Of a stretch of 64,000 nucleotides of DNA, positions 1 through 8,753 are shown piece by piece (the stretch's first letter is position 1; the number at the start of each line of letters is the position of its first letter). The translations under genes were made by a program, and so were the position numbers. The notes beneath the pieces are model-generated. The model was given only the letters and a program-made list of their open reading frames with translations. It did no database searches and was not told the origin of the DNA. Source of the stretch: an uncultured delta proteobacterium (GTDB lineage Bacteria > Myxococcota_A > UBA9160 > JAFDET01). The stretch lies in NCBI GenBank assembly GCA_947259215.1, contig CAMYLJ010000005.1, positions 155,035-219,034 on the forward strand, in the 5' to 3' direction.

Positions 1-342
1 GGGCGTCCGATCGGATCCTTCCAGGCGATGAAGCACCTGCTGGCCGACATGTTCGTGCGTCAGGAGGCGACGCGCGCGGCCGCCTACGCGGGCGGTGTGA
101 CCCTGGACCAGCCGGACGTGGGCGACGTGGAGCGCTGCGTGGCGGGCGCCAAGCTGGTGGCCGGCGAGGCCGCGGTGAAGAACGCGCGCGCCTGCATCCA
201 GGTGCACGGGGGCATGGGATACACCTGGGAGGTCCCGGTCCACTACTACCTGAAGCGGGCCTACGTGCTGGCGAGCCAGTTCGGCGACACCGAGGAGTGG
301 GCGGGGGACGTGGCTCGGCGGCTGGACGACGAGGCGGCCTAG
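1..342 (+). CDS. acyl-CoA dehydrogenase, C-terminal part (truncated by window edge)
   Basis: The reading frame is open from the first base and ends with TAG at 340-342, so only the last 113 residues are present. Visible are a GRPIGSFQAMKH stretch and an IQVHGGMGYTWE stretch, both typical of the C-terminal alpha-helical domain of acyl-CoA dehydrogenases, which contacts FAD and the CoA ester. The enzyme would introduce an alpha,beta double bond into an acyl-CoA. A 97-base gap with its own candidate promoter separates it from the next gene, so it probably ends an upstream operon. The substrate cannot be judged from this fragment. Confidence 0.9.
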   Translation, partial: GRPIGSFQAMKHLLADMFVRQEATRAAAYAGGVTLDQPDVGDVERCVAGAKLVAGEAAVKNARACIQVHGGMGYTWEVPVHYYLKRAYVLASQFGDTEEWAGDVARRLDDEAA

Positions 343-381
343 CCGCTCTCTGCCTGCCGTTCTCGGGCGTTTCGCGGCTTT

Positions 382-410
382 TTGACGCCTCGTCAGGTAT
401 ACGATACGCT
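382..410 (+). promoter_or_regulatory. candidate sigma70-type promoter of the 440-6657 operon
   Basis: TTGACG at 382-387 matches the -35 consensus at five of six bases. After a 17-base spacer, TACGCT at 405-410 is a weak -10 (three of six). The -10 lies inside the palindrome at 402-418, so a bound repressor would block it. This is inference from spacing only. Confidence 0.35.
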
Positions 411-418
411 GCGTATCG
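402..418. promoter_or_regulatory. palindromic operator (TetR-type candidate)
   Basis: A perfect inverted repeat, CGATACGC-T-GCGTATCG, lies 22 bases before the start at 440. With its left flank (TATACGATACG from 398) it matches the site at 24586-24606 almost exactly, and a weaker relative lies at 52355-52375. Size and symmetry fit TetR-family operators. The regulator is not proven; the TetR gene at 52415 is the best local candidate. Confidence 0.7.
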
Positions 419-439
419 GAATTCGGAGAGGAGCGGAGC

Positions 440-1330
440 ATGGGCATTCTGGACGGCCGCGCCGCGGTGGTGACCGGCGGCGGGCGCGGCATCGGCCGCG
501 GGCACTGCCTGCACCTGGCGGAGCAGGGCGCCTCGGTGGTGGTGAATGACATCGACCTCGACGAGGCCCGGAAGGTCGTGGCGGAGATCGGCGAGAAGGG
601 CGGCAAGGCCTCCGCCAGCGACGCCAACATCGCCACCCGCGAAGGCGCCCGCGCCCTGGTGCAGCAGTGCGTGGACGAGTTCGGCGCCATCCACGCCGCG
701 GTGAACAACGCCGGCAACGTGAAGGACCGCTCCTTCCTGAAGATGACCGACGAGGAGTTCGACTCGGTCCTCCAGGTGCACGTGTACGGCACCTTCCGTG
801 TCAGCCAGGAGGCGGCGCTCCGCATCCGCGACCAGGGCACCGGCGGCTCCATCGTGAACACCGTCTCCGCGGCCCACTACGGCAACTTCGGCCAGACCAA
901 CTACGCCGGCTCCAAGGGTGCCATCGCGTCCATGACCTACACCTGGGCGGTGGAGCTGGCGCGCTACGGGATCCGGGTGAATGCGATCAGCCCGAGCGGG
1001 ACGACGCGCATGTCGGCCAACGCCAAGGTGGGCGGGAAGACGGTGGAACTGCCCTTCATCGACCCCAACCAGAACGGCGCCTTCGTGGCGTTCCTGTGCA
1101 GCGACCACGCCGACTGGATCACCGGCCAGATCTTCGGATCCGGCGCCGACCGCGCCCAGATCGTGGAGCAGCCGAAGTACGGCACCGCCATGTACCTGCC
1201 CGGCGGGCTCACGGTGGACGGCATCGTCGAGAACTTCAAGAAGGTCTTCGGCACGCGGCTCGAGAACGTGGGCCTGATGAAGAAGCCCTACCCGTTCTAC
1301 GACGGCGTGAAGCCGCCGGAGAAGGACTAG
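440..1330 (+). CDS. SDR-family NAD(P)-dependent dehydrogenase (3-hydroxyacyl-CoA dehydrogenase-like)
   Basis: This is a 296-residue classical short-chain dehydrogenase. The nucleotide-binding motif TGGGRGIG is at residues 12-19, NNAG at 89-92, the catalytic Ser near 143, and Tyr155-x3-Lys159 follows. The C-terminal tail is about 40 residues longer than in a minimal FabG, as in the dehydrogenase domain of peroxisomal multifunctional enzyme type 2. The gene has a GAGAGGAG ribosome-binding site and is the first of six co-directional genes encoding acyl-CoA chemistry. A role oxidising a 3-hydroxyacyl-CoA or a steroid-like alcohol is inferred from context. Confidence 0.85.
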   Translation: MGILDGRAAVVTGGGRGIGRGHCLHLAEQGASVVVNDIDLDEARKVVAEIGEKGGKASASDANIATREGARALVQQCVDEFGAIHAAVNNAGNVKDRSFLKMTDEEFDSVLQVHVYGTFRVSQEAALRIRDQGTGGSIVNTVSAAHYGNFGQTNYAGSKGAIASMTYTWAVELARYGIRVNAISPSGTTRMSANAKVGGKTVELPFIDPNQNGAFVAFLCSDHADWITGQIFGSGADRAQIVEQPKYGTAMYLPGGLTVDGIVENFKKVFGTRLENVGLMKKPYPFYDGVKPPEKD

Positions 1331-1336
1331 CCCGGC

Positions 1337-2752
1337 GTGGCGGGGATCCTCTCCTACGGGGCCTACGTGCCCCCGACGCGGCTGGCCTTCGCCACGGTCG
1401 GCGGGCGGCCGGCCAAGGAAGGCGGTCCCGAGAAGGCGGTGGCCTGGAACGACGAGGACGCCGTCAGCATGGCGGTCTCCGCGGCGGTGAACTGCCTGCG
1501 CGGGCTCGACCGCGCCACCGTCGACGCGGTGATGTTCGCGTCCACCACGTATCCCTTCGCGGAGAAGCAAGGCGCGGCGTTCCTGGCGCGCGCCCTCGAC
1601 CTGCCGCGCAGCGTGCGCAGCGTGGACTTCTCCGGCTCCCTGCGCGCCGGCACCAGCGCGCTGCGCGCCGCCGCCGACGCCGTGGCCGCGGGCTCCGCCC
1701 GGCGGGTGCTGGTGGTGGCGAGCGATTGCCGCACGGCGGCGCCGGGTACGCCCCTGGAGACGAACGTCGGCGATGCCGCCGTGGCCTTCCTCGTCGGCGA
1801 CGCGGATCCCATCGCGACCCTGGACGCCTCCCACGCCGTGGCCGACGAGATCGTGGACGTCTGGCGCACGGCGGGCGACCGCTTCATCCACACCTGGGAG
1901 GACCGCTTCGTCGTCCAGGAGGGCTACCTGCCCGGCATCGTCGAGGCCGTGGCCGGCCTGCTGGAGAAGACCGGAACCTCGCCCGACGACTACGCGAAGC
2001 TCTGCCTCTACGCGCCGGACGCGCGCAGCCACGGGGGAGCGGCGCGCAAGCTGCGCGTCGACGCCGCCCGGCTCCAGGACCCGCTCTTCGGACGGCTCGG
2101 GAACGCGGGCTGCGCCTTCGCGCTGCTGCAGCTCGCCCACGCCCTGGAGGACGCCTCGCCCGGCGAGCGGCTGCTGGCGGCGGCCTACGGCGACGGCGCC
2201 GAGGTGCTGGCCTTCACCACCAGCGAGCACCTGGAGAAGCTCGAGCCCCGGCGCAGCGTCTCCTGGCACCTGGCCCGCCGCCGCGGCGTGAAGAGCTACG
2301 ACCGCTACCTGAAGGCCCGGAACCTCCAGCTCGGCGAGTACGAGCCGCCGCGCGACCAGGGTCTCTCGGCGACGATCCATTTCCGCGAGCGCGACGAGGA
2401 CGTTTCCTTCGTGGCCCAGAAGTGCAACGCCTGCGGCGCGGTGCAGTTCCCCCACCAGCGGGTGTGCGAGACCTGCTTCGCGAAGGACGGCTTCGCGCGC
2501 CAGCGCCTCTCGGACCGCACCGGCCGCGTGCTCACCTACACCTTCGATTTCTTCTTCCCGACGCCGGATCCCCCGACGGTGGTGACCATCTGCGAGATCG
2601 ACGGCGCCCGGGTGCACCTCCAGCTGGTGAACTGCGCGCCCGAGGACGTGGCGCTCGACATGCCGGTGGAGTTCGAGCTGCGTCGCATCCACCAGTCCGG
2701 GGGGCGACCCAACTACTACTGGAAGGCCACGCCCGTTCCCGAGGCGGGCTAG
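1337..2752 (+). CDS. HMG-CoA synthase/thiolase-like domain fused to a C-terminal zinc-ribbon OB-fold (DUF35) domain
   Basis: The product has 471 residues from a GTG start six bases after the previous stop. Residues 1 to about 340 resemble 3-hydroxy-3-methylglutaryl-CoA synthase and KAS III-like condensing enzymes. Where those carry the nucleophilic Cys, this protein has GSLRAGT at 100-106 with no Cys, so the domain may be non-catalytic. Residues from about 355 form a DUF35 module: a zinc ribbon (C363-x2-C366, C377-x2-C380) followed by an OB fold. DUF35 proteins dock onto thiolase-fold partners, as in the mycobacterial Ltp2-ChsH2 aldolase. The thiolase encoded ten bases downstream is the obvious partner. 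Confidence 0.8.
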   Translation: MAGILSYGAYVPPTRLAFATVGGRPAKEGGPEKAVAWNDEDAVSMAVSAAVNCLRGLDRATVDAVMFASTTYPFAEKQGAAFLARALDLPRSVRSVDFSGSLRAGTSALRAAADAVAAGSARRVLVVASDCRTAAPGTPLETNVGDAAVAFLVGDADPIATLDASHAVADEIVDVWRTAGDRFIHTWEDRFVVQEGYLPGIVEAVAGLLEKTGTSPDDYAKLCLYAPDARSHGGAARKLRVDAARLQDPLFGRLGNAGCAFALLQLAHALEDASPGERLLAAAYGDGAEVLAFTTSEHLEKLEPRRSVSWHLARRRGVKSYDRYLKARNLQLGEYEPPRDQGLSATIHFRERDEDVSFVAQKCNACGAVQFPHQRVCETCFAKDGFARQRLSDRTGRVLTYTFDFFFPTPDPPTVVTICEIDGARVHLQLVNCAPEDVALDMPVEFELRRIHQSGGRPNYYWKATPVPEAG

Positions 2753-2762
2753 CGAGGACGCC

Positions 2763-3911
2763 ATGGGTCTCGACGCCATCCGCGACAAGGCCGCCATCGT
2801 CGGCGTGGGCTGCTGCAAGTTCGGAGAGAACTGGGACCAGTCGCCGTCCGACATGATCGTGGACGCGGCCTACCAGGCCTACGCCGACGCCGGCATCGAG
2901 AAGCCCCAGGAAGAAATAGACGCCGTCTTCTGCGGCTCTCTCTACTCCCAGAAGGGCCCCCACGAGACCAGCGACGCGCTGAAGCTCTGGAAGCCGGTGA
3001 CCGAGGTCTCCAACTACTGCGCCACCGGCACCGACGCCTTCCGCTGCGGCGTGATGGCCATCGCCTGCGGCCTCTACGACACGGTGCTGGTGGTCGGCTA
3101 CGACAAGCCCAAGGACCGCGGCGTCTCCGGGCCGAGCGTGATGATGAACCAGGTGCGGGACTTGCCGCAGACCCCGGCCGGCTGGTTCTCGATCTGCGCC
3201 TCGCGCTACTTCGAGAAGTACGGCGCCTCGCGCGAGGACCTGGCCAGGGTGGCGATCAAGAATCACCACAACGGCACCTTGGCGCCCAACTCCTTCCTGA
3301 AGCGCGAGATCACTCTCGACGACTACATGAAGGCGCGGATCATTTCCTGGCCCTTCGGCCTCTACGACTGCGCGGCCCAGACCGACGGCGCGGCGGCCGT
3401 CGTCCTGACGCGCGCCGAGCTGGCGAAGAGCCGCCGTGACGATCCGGTGGTGGTGAAGGGAGTCACGGTCTTTGCCGGTCCGAACCCGCAGAAGGACCCG
3501 TCCATGGACTTCCTGGCCTGGAAGCCCACGGTGGCGGCGGCGCGCGATGCCTTCGAGATGTCGGGGGTCACGGCCGACGACGTGGACGTGGCCCAGGTGC
3601 ACGACTGCTTCTCCCTGACCGAGCTCCTGACCTACGAGGACCTCGGGTTCTGCGAGAAGGGCTCGGCGAAGGAGCACATCGCCGACGGGGCGTTCGAGCT
3701 GGGGGGGCGCCTGCCGGTCAACACCGACGGCGGGCTCAAGAGCTTTGGCCACCCGACCGGCGCCACCGGCGTGCGCATGATCTACGAGAACGTGCTCCAG
3801 CTCCAGGGGCGCGCCGAGAAGCGCCAGGTACCGGACCCGGAGATCGCGCTCAGCCACAACATCGGCGGGCATCCGACGGCCTGCGGCATCGCGATCCTGG
3901 GCCGCGCCTAG
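2763..3911 (+). CDS. thiolase-superfamily protein (SCP2-type acetyl-CoA acetyltransferase/aldolase)
   Basis: This 382-residue thiolase fold has NYCATG with the candidate nucleophile C86, GHPTGATG with H330, and a C-terminal GGHPTACG segment with C374, so all three thiolase active-site positions are filled. It would cleave a 3-ketoacyl-CoA with CoA or, like Ltp2, perform a retro-aldol cleavage. The preceding DUF35 fusion probably forms a complex with it. SCP2-type thiolases of this size are common in sterol side-chain and branched-chain degradation. The exact substrate is unknown. Confidence 0.85.
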   Translation: MGLDAIRDKAAIVGVGCCKFGENWDQSPSDMIVDAAYQAYADAGIEKPQEEIDAVFCGSLYSQKGPHETSDALKLWKPVTEVSNYCATGTDAFRCGVMAIACGLYDTVLVVGYDKPKDRGVSGPSVMMNQVRDLPQTPAGWFSICASRYFEKYGASREDLARVAIKNHHNGTLAPNSFLKREITLDDYMKARIISWPFGLYDCAAQTDGAAAVVLTRAELAKSRRDDPVVVKGVTVFAGPNPQKDPSMDFLAWKPTVAAARDAFEMSGVTADDVDVAQVHDCFSLTELLTYEDLGFCEKGSAKEHIADGAFELGGRLPVNTDGGLKSFGHPTGATGVRMIYENVLQLQGRAEKRQVPDPEIALSHNIGGHPTACGIAILGRA

Positions 3912-3925
3912 GTCGGGGAGGGGTG

Positions 3926-4735
3926 ATGGACTTCGAGACCCTGCTCTACGACGTCACCGACGGTGTCGCCAGCATCACCCTGAACCGCCCCGAGCGGCAC
4001 AACGCCTTCAACGTGCAGATGGCGGCCGAGCTGCGCCGGGCCTGGGAGTCGGTGAAATCGGACCCGGCGGTCGTGTGTGCCATCGTGACCGGCGCCGGCG
4101 AGAAGGCCTTCTGCACGGGGATGGACGTGGCGGACGTGGCCGCCGGAGAGGCGCAGAAGGACGCGCGCCGGATCCAGGAAGAGGAGGGCAAGCCCTTCTA
4201 CCAGTTCCTGACCGCCATCCACAACCGCTGCTGGAAGCCGGTCATCACCGCTGTGAACGGCATGGTGGTGGGCGGCGGGCTGCACTTCATTGCCGACAGC
4301 GACCTGATCCTGGCGGCCGAGCACGCCACTTTCTTTGACACCCACGTGAAGGTGGGCCTGATCGCCGGGCTCGAGCCCGTGGGGCTGGCGCGCCGCATCC
4401 CGCTCGAATCGGTGCTGCGCATGGCGCTGCTCGGCGGGTCGGAGCGCATGACCGCCCAGGAGGCGAAGGAGCTCGGCCTTGTAGGGGAGGTGCTGCCCGC
4501 CGACCAGCTGCTGCCCCGCGCCCGTGAGCTGGCCGCGAAGATCGCCCAGCACTCGCCCACGGCCCTGGCGCGCAGCAAGCGCGCGATCTGGCAGAGCCTC
4601 GACGTGGGTCTCGAGGAAGGGCTCTACCGCGCCTGGCGCCAGATCGAGGAGCACACCGACCACCCGGACCTGACCGAGGGCTCCAAGGCCTTCGTCGAGA
4701 AGCGCAAGCCGCGCTGGGAGCCGTACACCGGGTAG
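3926..4735 (+). CDS. enoyl-CoA hydratase/isomerase family protein
   Basis: This is a crotonase-fold protein of 269 residues. A GTG at 3923 directly precedes the ATG; the ATG is preferred because GGGGAG at 3915-3920 is then well spaced. The oxyanion-hole segments FCTGMD and GMVVGGGLHF are clear. The first Glu of hydratases falls at a Val in the THVKVG segment, so classical hydration is doubtful and isomerase or another crotonase chemistry is possible. The next gene starts immediately after its stop codon and encodes a second crotonase, suggesting translational coupling. Confidence 0.85.
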   Translation: MDFETLLYDVTDGVASITLNRPERHNAFNVQMAAELRRAWESVKSDPAVVCAIVTGAGEKAFCTGMDVADVAAGEAQKDARRIQEEEGKPFYQFLTAIHNRCWKPVITAVNGMVVGGGLHFIADSDLILAAEHATFFDTHVKVGLIAGLEPVGLARRIPLESVLRMALLGGSERMTAQEAKELGLVGEVLPADQLLPRARELAAKIAQHSPTALARSKRAIWQSLDVGLEEGLYRAWRQIEEHTDHPDLTEGSKAFVEKRKPRWEPYTG

Positions 4736-5476
4736 ATGTACGAGAACATCCTGTACGACGTGGCCGACGGCGTGGCCACCATCACGCTGAACCGCCCCGA
4801 CAAGCTCAACGCCTACACGACCGAGATGGGGGACGAGGCGTACGCTGCCTTCGGCAAGGCGCGCGAGGACGATGCCGTGCGTGCGGTGATCCTGACCGGC
4901 GCCGGCCGCGGCTTCTGCGCCGGCGTGGACCTGGAGCACCTGAAGGCGCACCGGGCCGGGGGCAACGCGTCGTCAGGACCGAAGCTCGGCGAGGAGGCCT
5001 TCCTCAAGAAGCTGCCGCTGGAGCTGGCGGCGTTCCCGAAGCCCGTGATCGTGGCCATCAACGGCGCCGCCATCGGGGTGGGCGTCACCATGGCGCTGCC
5101 GTGCGACGTGCGGATCGCGGCGGCGGGCGCGAAGATCGGCGTCACCTTCACGAAGCTCGGAATCCTGCCGGGCCTCGGCAGCACGAACCTGCTGCCGCGG
5201 CTCGTCGGGCGCGCGAAGGCGCTGGAGCTGGTGCTCACCGCGCGCGTCATCCGGGCCGAGGAGGCCGCGGAGATCGGCCTCGTCAACAAGGTGGTGTCTC
5301 TCGAGGACCTGATGAAGGAGGCCCGGGAGATGGCGGCGATGATGGCCGAGAAGGACCCCGCCGTGCTCGCCGCCGCCAAGGCCGCCATCACCTTCGGCGA
5401 GTCCGCCACCCTCGAGGAAGCCATGCGCAACGAGGAGAAGCAGAGCGCTGCGCTTCGGGAGGCCCGGGGCAGGTGA
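4736..5476 (+). CDS. enoyl-CoA hydratase/isomerase family protein
   Basis: This 246-residue crotonase-fold protein is paralogous to its upstream neighbour: both begin with a YDVxDGVAxITLNRP pattern. The oxyanion-hole segments are FCAGVDLEHL and GAAIGVGV. The ATG abuts the upstream TAG, and the TGA overlaps the GTG of the next gene (GTGA at 5473-5476), so coupled translation is likely. It should act on the enoyl-CoA made by the acyl-CoA dehydrogenase encoded next. Whether it hydrates or isomerises the double bond cannot be read from the sequence. Confidence 0.87.
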   Translation: MYENILYDVADGVATITLNRPDKLNAYTTEMGDEAYAAFGKAREDDAVRAVILTGAGRGFCAGVDLEHLKAHRAGGNASSGPKLGEEAFLKKLPLELAAFPKPVIVAINGAAIGVGVTMALPCDVRIAAAGAKIGVTFTKLGILPGLGSTNLLPRLVGRAKALELVLTARVIRAEEAAEIGLVNKVVSLEDLMKEAREMAAMMAEKDPAVLAAAKAAITFGESATLEEAMRNEEKQSAALREARGR

Positions 5477-6657
5477 ACTTCGAGTTCTCCGACGAAGAAC
5501 GGGCCTTCGAAGCCGAGCTCGAGGCGTTTCTCGAGGCGAACCGCTCGCCCGAGGCGATGGATCCCAACCCCGAGCAGCTCTCCCAGACCGTCGAGACGCC
5601 GCCGAAGCGCGCGCTGATGCGCAAGCTGGCGGAGCAGGGCTGGCTCGGGATGTCCTGGCCGAGGGAGTACGGCGGGCAGGAGCGCTCCGGGATCTACGAC
5701 TTCCTGCTGACCGAGGCGCTCTCTCGCTTCGGCGCGCCCCAGCCCGGCAAGGGCGTCGGCATCGTCGGCAAGACCATCATCCGCCAAGGCTCCGAGAAGC
5801 TGAAGCGGGAGTTCCTGCCGAAGATCATCCGGGGCGAGATCGAGTTCGCGATTGGCTACTCCGAGCCCCAGGCCGGCTCCGACGCCGCCAACATGCAGCT
5901 CAAGGCCCGCCGCGACGACGAACGCGGCGGCTGGGTGCTGGACGGCAAGAAGATCTGGACCACCTCGGCCCACTTCGCCGACTGGTACTGGGTGGGGACG
6001 CGCACCGATCCGTCCGCGCCCAAGCACAAGGGCATCAGTCTGATGCTGGTGCCCATGGACCACCCGGGCCTCACCATGCACCCGACCTGGACCATCGGTG
6101 ACGAGCGCACCAACGAGGTCTTCTTCGACGACGTCTTCGTGCCCGACGACTACGTGGTGGGCGAGCTGAACCGCGGCTGGACCTACATCTGCGAGGCGCT
6201 CGACCTGGAGCGCTTCGCCATGATGCCGGTGGGGCCGCTGGAGAAGAAGGTGGAGGCGCTCGTCGAGTACGTGCGCGATGCGCACCGGGACGGCCGCCCG
6301 CTTCGCGAAGACCCGCAGGTGCGCGGCACGGTGGCGCGGCTCGCCACCGAGCTCGAGGTCTCGCGCATGCTCCAGCGCCGGGTGATCTCCGAGGCGCTGG
6401 GAGACGGCATCCCGACTGTCTCGTCCTCGATGTACAAGCTCTACATGAACCGGGTCGGCCAGCAGGTCGCGGACGCGGCGCTCGACCTGCTGGGCCCCGA
6501 GGCGCAGCTCAAGCCCGGCGAGGACGGCGCCCCGATCGGGGGGCGCTTCGAGCGCTCCTACCGCTACACGGTGGTGGACACCGTGGGCGGCGGTACCTCC
6601 GAGATCCAGAAGAACATCATCGCCCGCCGCGGGCTCGGGCTGCCGCAGAGCTTCTAG
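5473..6657 (+). CDS. acyl-CoA dehydrogenase
   Basis: This is a full-length 394-residue acyl-CoA dehydrogenase starting at a GTG that overlaps the upstream stop. The FAD/substrate segment GYSEPQAGSDAANMQ and the C-terminal VGGGTSEIQKNII are present. The position of the MCAD-type catalytic Glu before GTSEIQ is Gly, so the base must lie elsewhere, as in several FadE subfamilies. It closely resembles the dehydrogenase at 24633, sharing long identical blocks such as KKIWTTSAHFADWYWVG apart from one residue. Both operons carry the same upstream operator. It ends the 440-6657 operon. Confidence 0.92.
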   Translation: MNFEFSDEERAFEAELEAFLEANRSPEAMDPNPEQLSQTVETPPKRALMRKLAEQGWLGMSWPREYGGQERSGIYDFLLTEALSRFGAPQPGKGVGIVGKTIIRQGSEKLKREFLPKIIRGEIEFAIGYSEPQAGSDAANMQLKARRDDERGGWVLDGKKIWTTSAHFADWYWVGTRTDPSAPKHKGISLMLVPMDHPGLTMHPTWTIGDERTNEVFFDDVFVPDDYVVGELNRGWTYICEALDLERFAMMPVGPLEKKVEALVEYVRDAHRDGRPLREDPQVRGTVARLATELEVSRMLQRRVISEALGDGIPTVSSSMYKLYMNRVGQQVADAALDLLGPEAQLKPGEDGAPIGGRFERSYRYTVVDTVGGGTSEIQKNIIARRGLGLPQSF

Positions 6658-6670
6658 AGCGCTCTGCCCG

Positions 6671-7951
6671 CTACTCCTGCTTCTCGTTGGTCCCGTACTT
6701 CTCGTTGATCTCGTCGTACGTGGGCTGGATCACGCTCTTCATGTCGTAGCGGCCACCCGCGATCATGTCCGAGTAGGGAATCCTCTGACTCGGATCCGGC
6801 TTCTGCGGCACGTCGGTGGCCGGAGGCGGCCAGACGGCTTCGTCGACCTTCGCCAGGCGCACGCGGATGTCGTCCTTGGTGATGTTCCACACCATGTAGT
6901 CCTCGGCGAGGCTCAGCGGGCCGTCGTAGGTGGTGCGGATGCGCTGGTTGATCGCGGGCGTGGTGTCGAAATCGTTGAAGAAGTGATACGCGATGGCCAT
7001 GCGCGGCTGGATGATCGACATCATCTTGCCGAACGCCTCCGGGGCGGTGTGGATCTGGGTCCCCACCGCCAGGGCGGACTGCGGCGTGAACTTGAACTTC
7101 TCGATCATGTCGGGCACGGCGATGAAGCACTCGTGGATCGCCACGTCGGCATCCTTCGCGTGCTCCGCGTACCACTTGTTCGGATAGGTGTCGCCTCCGA
7201 ACACGAACTTCAGGCCGTTCCACTCGACGACGAAGCTCACCGGACCGTCCAGGGAGTGGATGGCCGGGAAGGACCGGATCGTCACCCCGTTCTCCTGGTA
7301 GACGACCTCGTTCACGCCCTTGTAGTCGAACTCGGTGACCTCCATGTGGTAGCCACGCGGATCGGTGAGCCCCATGCGACCGTCCAGGTCCCAGGTGAGC
7401 GCCTTGACCAGGTGATCGAGCGCGTACTTCGTGCCCCGCTCCGGGATCTCGCCGCTCGGCCCCCAGACGCGCAGGGGCCGCTGGCGGCCGGCCAGCGCGC
7501 CGCTGACGAACAGCGCGTCCAGGTCCCCGAAGTGGTCGGTATGCAGGTGGCTCAGGAAGACCTTGTCGAGGAAGTTGTACGGGATCTGCATGGCTGCGAT
7601 CCGCTCGTTCGATCCGGTCCCCACGTCGAAGAGGAACTTGGCCCCGTTTCCGAGCTCGAGCAGCCAGCACGACGCCGCCTGCTTCGGACGCGCCGTGGGC
7701 ATGCCGGTGCCACAGGCGACGAGGCGCATCTCGTCCGGCCGCAGGTCCTCGCTGTTGGGCGCGTAGAAGTCGCGAGCCCGCTCCCGGACCGGCGAGATCT
7801 TCTGGGGGGCGTCAGCCGCATGCGCCGGGTTCACCAGCGAGAGCGGACGTCCGTCCCGCTCGTCCGAGCGTCCCAGGAGATAGGCGCCTGCCATGGCGGC
7901 GACCACGATGAGCCCGGTTGCTGCGGCTCTTGACTTGCGATTCTGGCTCAT
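6671..7951 (-). CDS. exported MBL-fold metallo-hydrolase (paralogue 1 of 3)
   Basis: The protein has 426 residues. A positively charged start followed by a hydrophobic segment at 11-26 indicates export or an inner-membrane anchor facing the periplasm. The metal motif is H135-L-H137-T-D139-H140, followed by FGGDT and AIHE ligand regions, so the dinuclear zinc site looks intact. The LACxGTGMP segment and overall layout resemble the RNase Z/arylsulfatase-like branch of the superfamily. Two close paralogues lie at 10482 and 11771. The substrate is unknown; ester, lactone or sulfate hydrolysis are possibilities. It converges on the acyl-CoA dehydrogenase with a 13-base gap. Confidence 0.85.
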   Translation of the reverse strand: MSQNRKSRAAATGLIVVAAMAGAYLLGRSDERDGRPLSLVNPAHAADAPQKISPVRERARDFYAPNSEDLRPDEMRLVACGTGMPTARPKQAASCWLLELGNGAKFLFDVGTGSNERIAAMQIPYNFLDKVFLSHLHTDHFGDLDALFVSGALAGRQRPLRVWGPSGEIPERGTKYALDHLVKALTWDLDGRMGLTDPRGYHMEVTEFDYKGVNEVVYQENGVTIRSFPAIHSLDGPVSFVVEWNGLKFVFGGDTYPNKWYAEHAKDADVAIHECFIAVPDMIEKFKFTPQSALAVGTQIHTAPEAFGKMMSIIQPRMAIAYHFFNDFDTTPAINQRIRTTYDGPLSLAEDYMVWNITKDDIRVRLAKVDEAVWPPPATDVPQKPDPSQRIPYSDMIAGGRYDMKSVIQPTYDEINEKYGTNEKQE

Positions 7952-8045
7952 TGTCGTCGCCTCTCTGAAATGGGAGCGGGGTTGCGGAAAGACCGGACTC
8001 TACCCTGATCGACGAGGGCGGTCGACGAGGGGATTCTTGCCGCGC

Positions 8046-8723
8046 TCAGATCCAGCGCTGCTCGCGGAAGATCGTCTCCAGGCGCTTCACCAGCTCGCGG
8101 GCGGTTCGCCGCGCCTCGGCGCGGCTGGCGCCGTGGCTGCCGTCGAGGCCGGTGGAGCCGCCTTCCACGACGGCGCCGGTCACCTGGCCCACGATCGGGA
8201 CCTGCTCGCCGCTGCTGCCGAGGAAGTCACCCTCGGCCACCAGGCGCGGGCCGTCCTCCGCCTGCTGCCAGAGACGGGCCTTCACCCGCACGCGGCTCGC
8301 GCCCTGGCCGAAGCCGATGAAGGTGCGCTTCGCCCGGTCGCCTTCGTCGATCCCCACGAACTCGCCGTCGAGCAGCAGCGCGTGCATGGGGATGCGCGTG
8401 TCTTGGTTGGCCCGGCGCGCGCTCATGCCGAGCTTGCGCACGCCGACCACGATCTCGTCGGCCAGGGCCGTCGCGGCCTCGTGGCCGGCCTGGGCCCGAG
8501 CGGCCTCGGGGGCCGCTATGCCGTCCTGGGCTGCGGGCCCGGCGCGGCCCGTCGGCTGAGGGATCACCCGCTCCGGATCGAAGCCGAAGGGATACACCAG
8601 CACCACGTCGGGCTGGGGCAGCCGCTGGCCGTAGGCGTAGTTCCGCTGGTCCAGGACGCGGTTGGTCGCGCAGCCGGCGAGCAGGAGGAGGGCGAGTCCG
8701 AAGCAGGCTTTTCGGGGCGTCAT
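8046..8723 (-). CDS. putative DUF4410-type lipoprotein
   Basis: This is a 225-residue protein whose N-terminus ends in a LLLLAGC lipobox, so a lipid anchor is likely. The KRTFIGFGQGAS segment also occurs, nearly identical, in the protein at 21206, marking the two as paralogues. The family is usually annotated DUF4410, with no known reaction. The ATG at 8723 was chosen because it directly precedes the signal sequence; the open frame continues upstream only as a shadow of the divergent gene. Thirty bases separate it from the divergent start at 8754. Confidence 0.75.
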   Translation of the reverse strand: MTPRKACFGLALLLLAGCATNRVLDQRNYAYGQRLPQPDVVLVYPFGFDPERVIPQPTGRAGPAAQDGIAAPEAARAQAGHEAATALADEIVVGVRKLGMSARRANQDTRIPMHALLLDGEFVGIDEGDRAKRTFIGFGQGASRVRVKARLWQQAEDGPRLVAEGDFLGSSGEQVPIVGQVTGAVVEGGSTGLDGSHGASRAEARRTARELVKRLETIFREQRWI

Positions 8724-8753
8724 GCCGCGCAATCTACCGCTACTCTCCGCGCC

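Noticed and set aside
667..2856. Long arginine- and proline-rich open frame overlapping the SDR and OB-fold genes
   Set aside because: GC-rich third positions keep alternative frames open; composition is non-protein-like and the overlapped genes have clear motifs. The same applies to many long antisense frames such as 2532-3872, 4813-6285 and 30431-31669.
6656..6665. AGAGCGCTCT palindrome between the convergent dehydrogenase and MBL genes as a terminator
   Set aside because: Only 10 bases without loop or T-tract; too weak to support.
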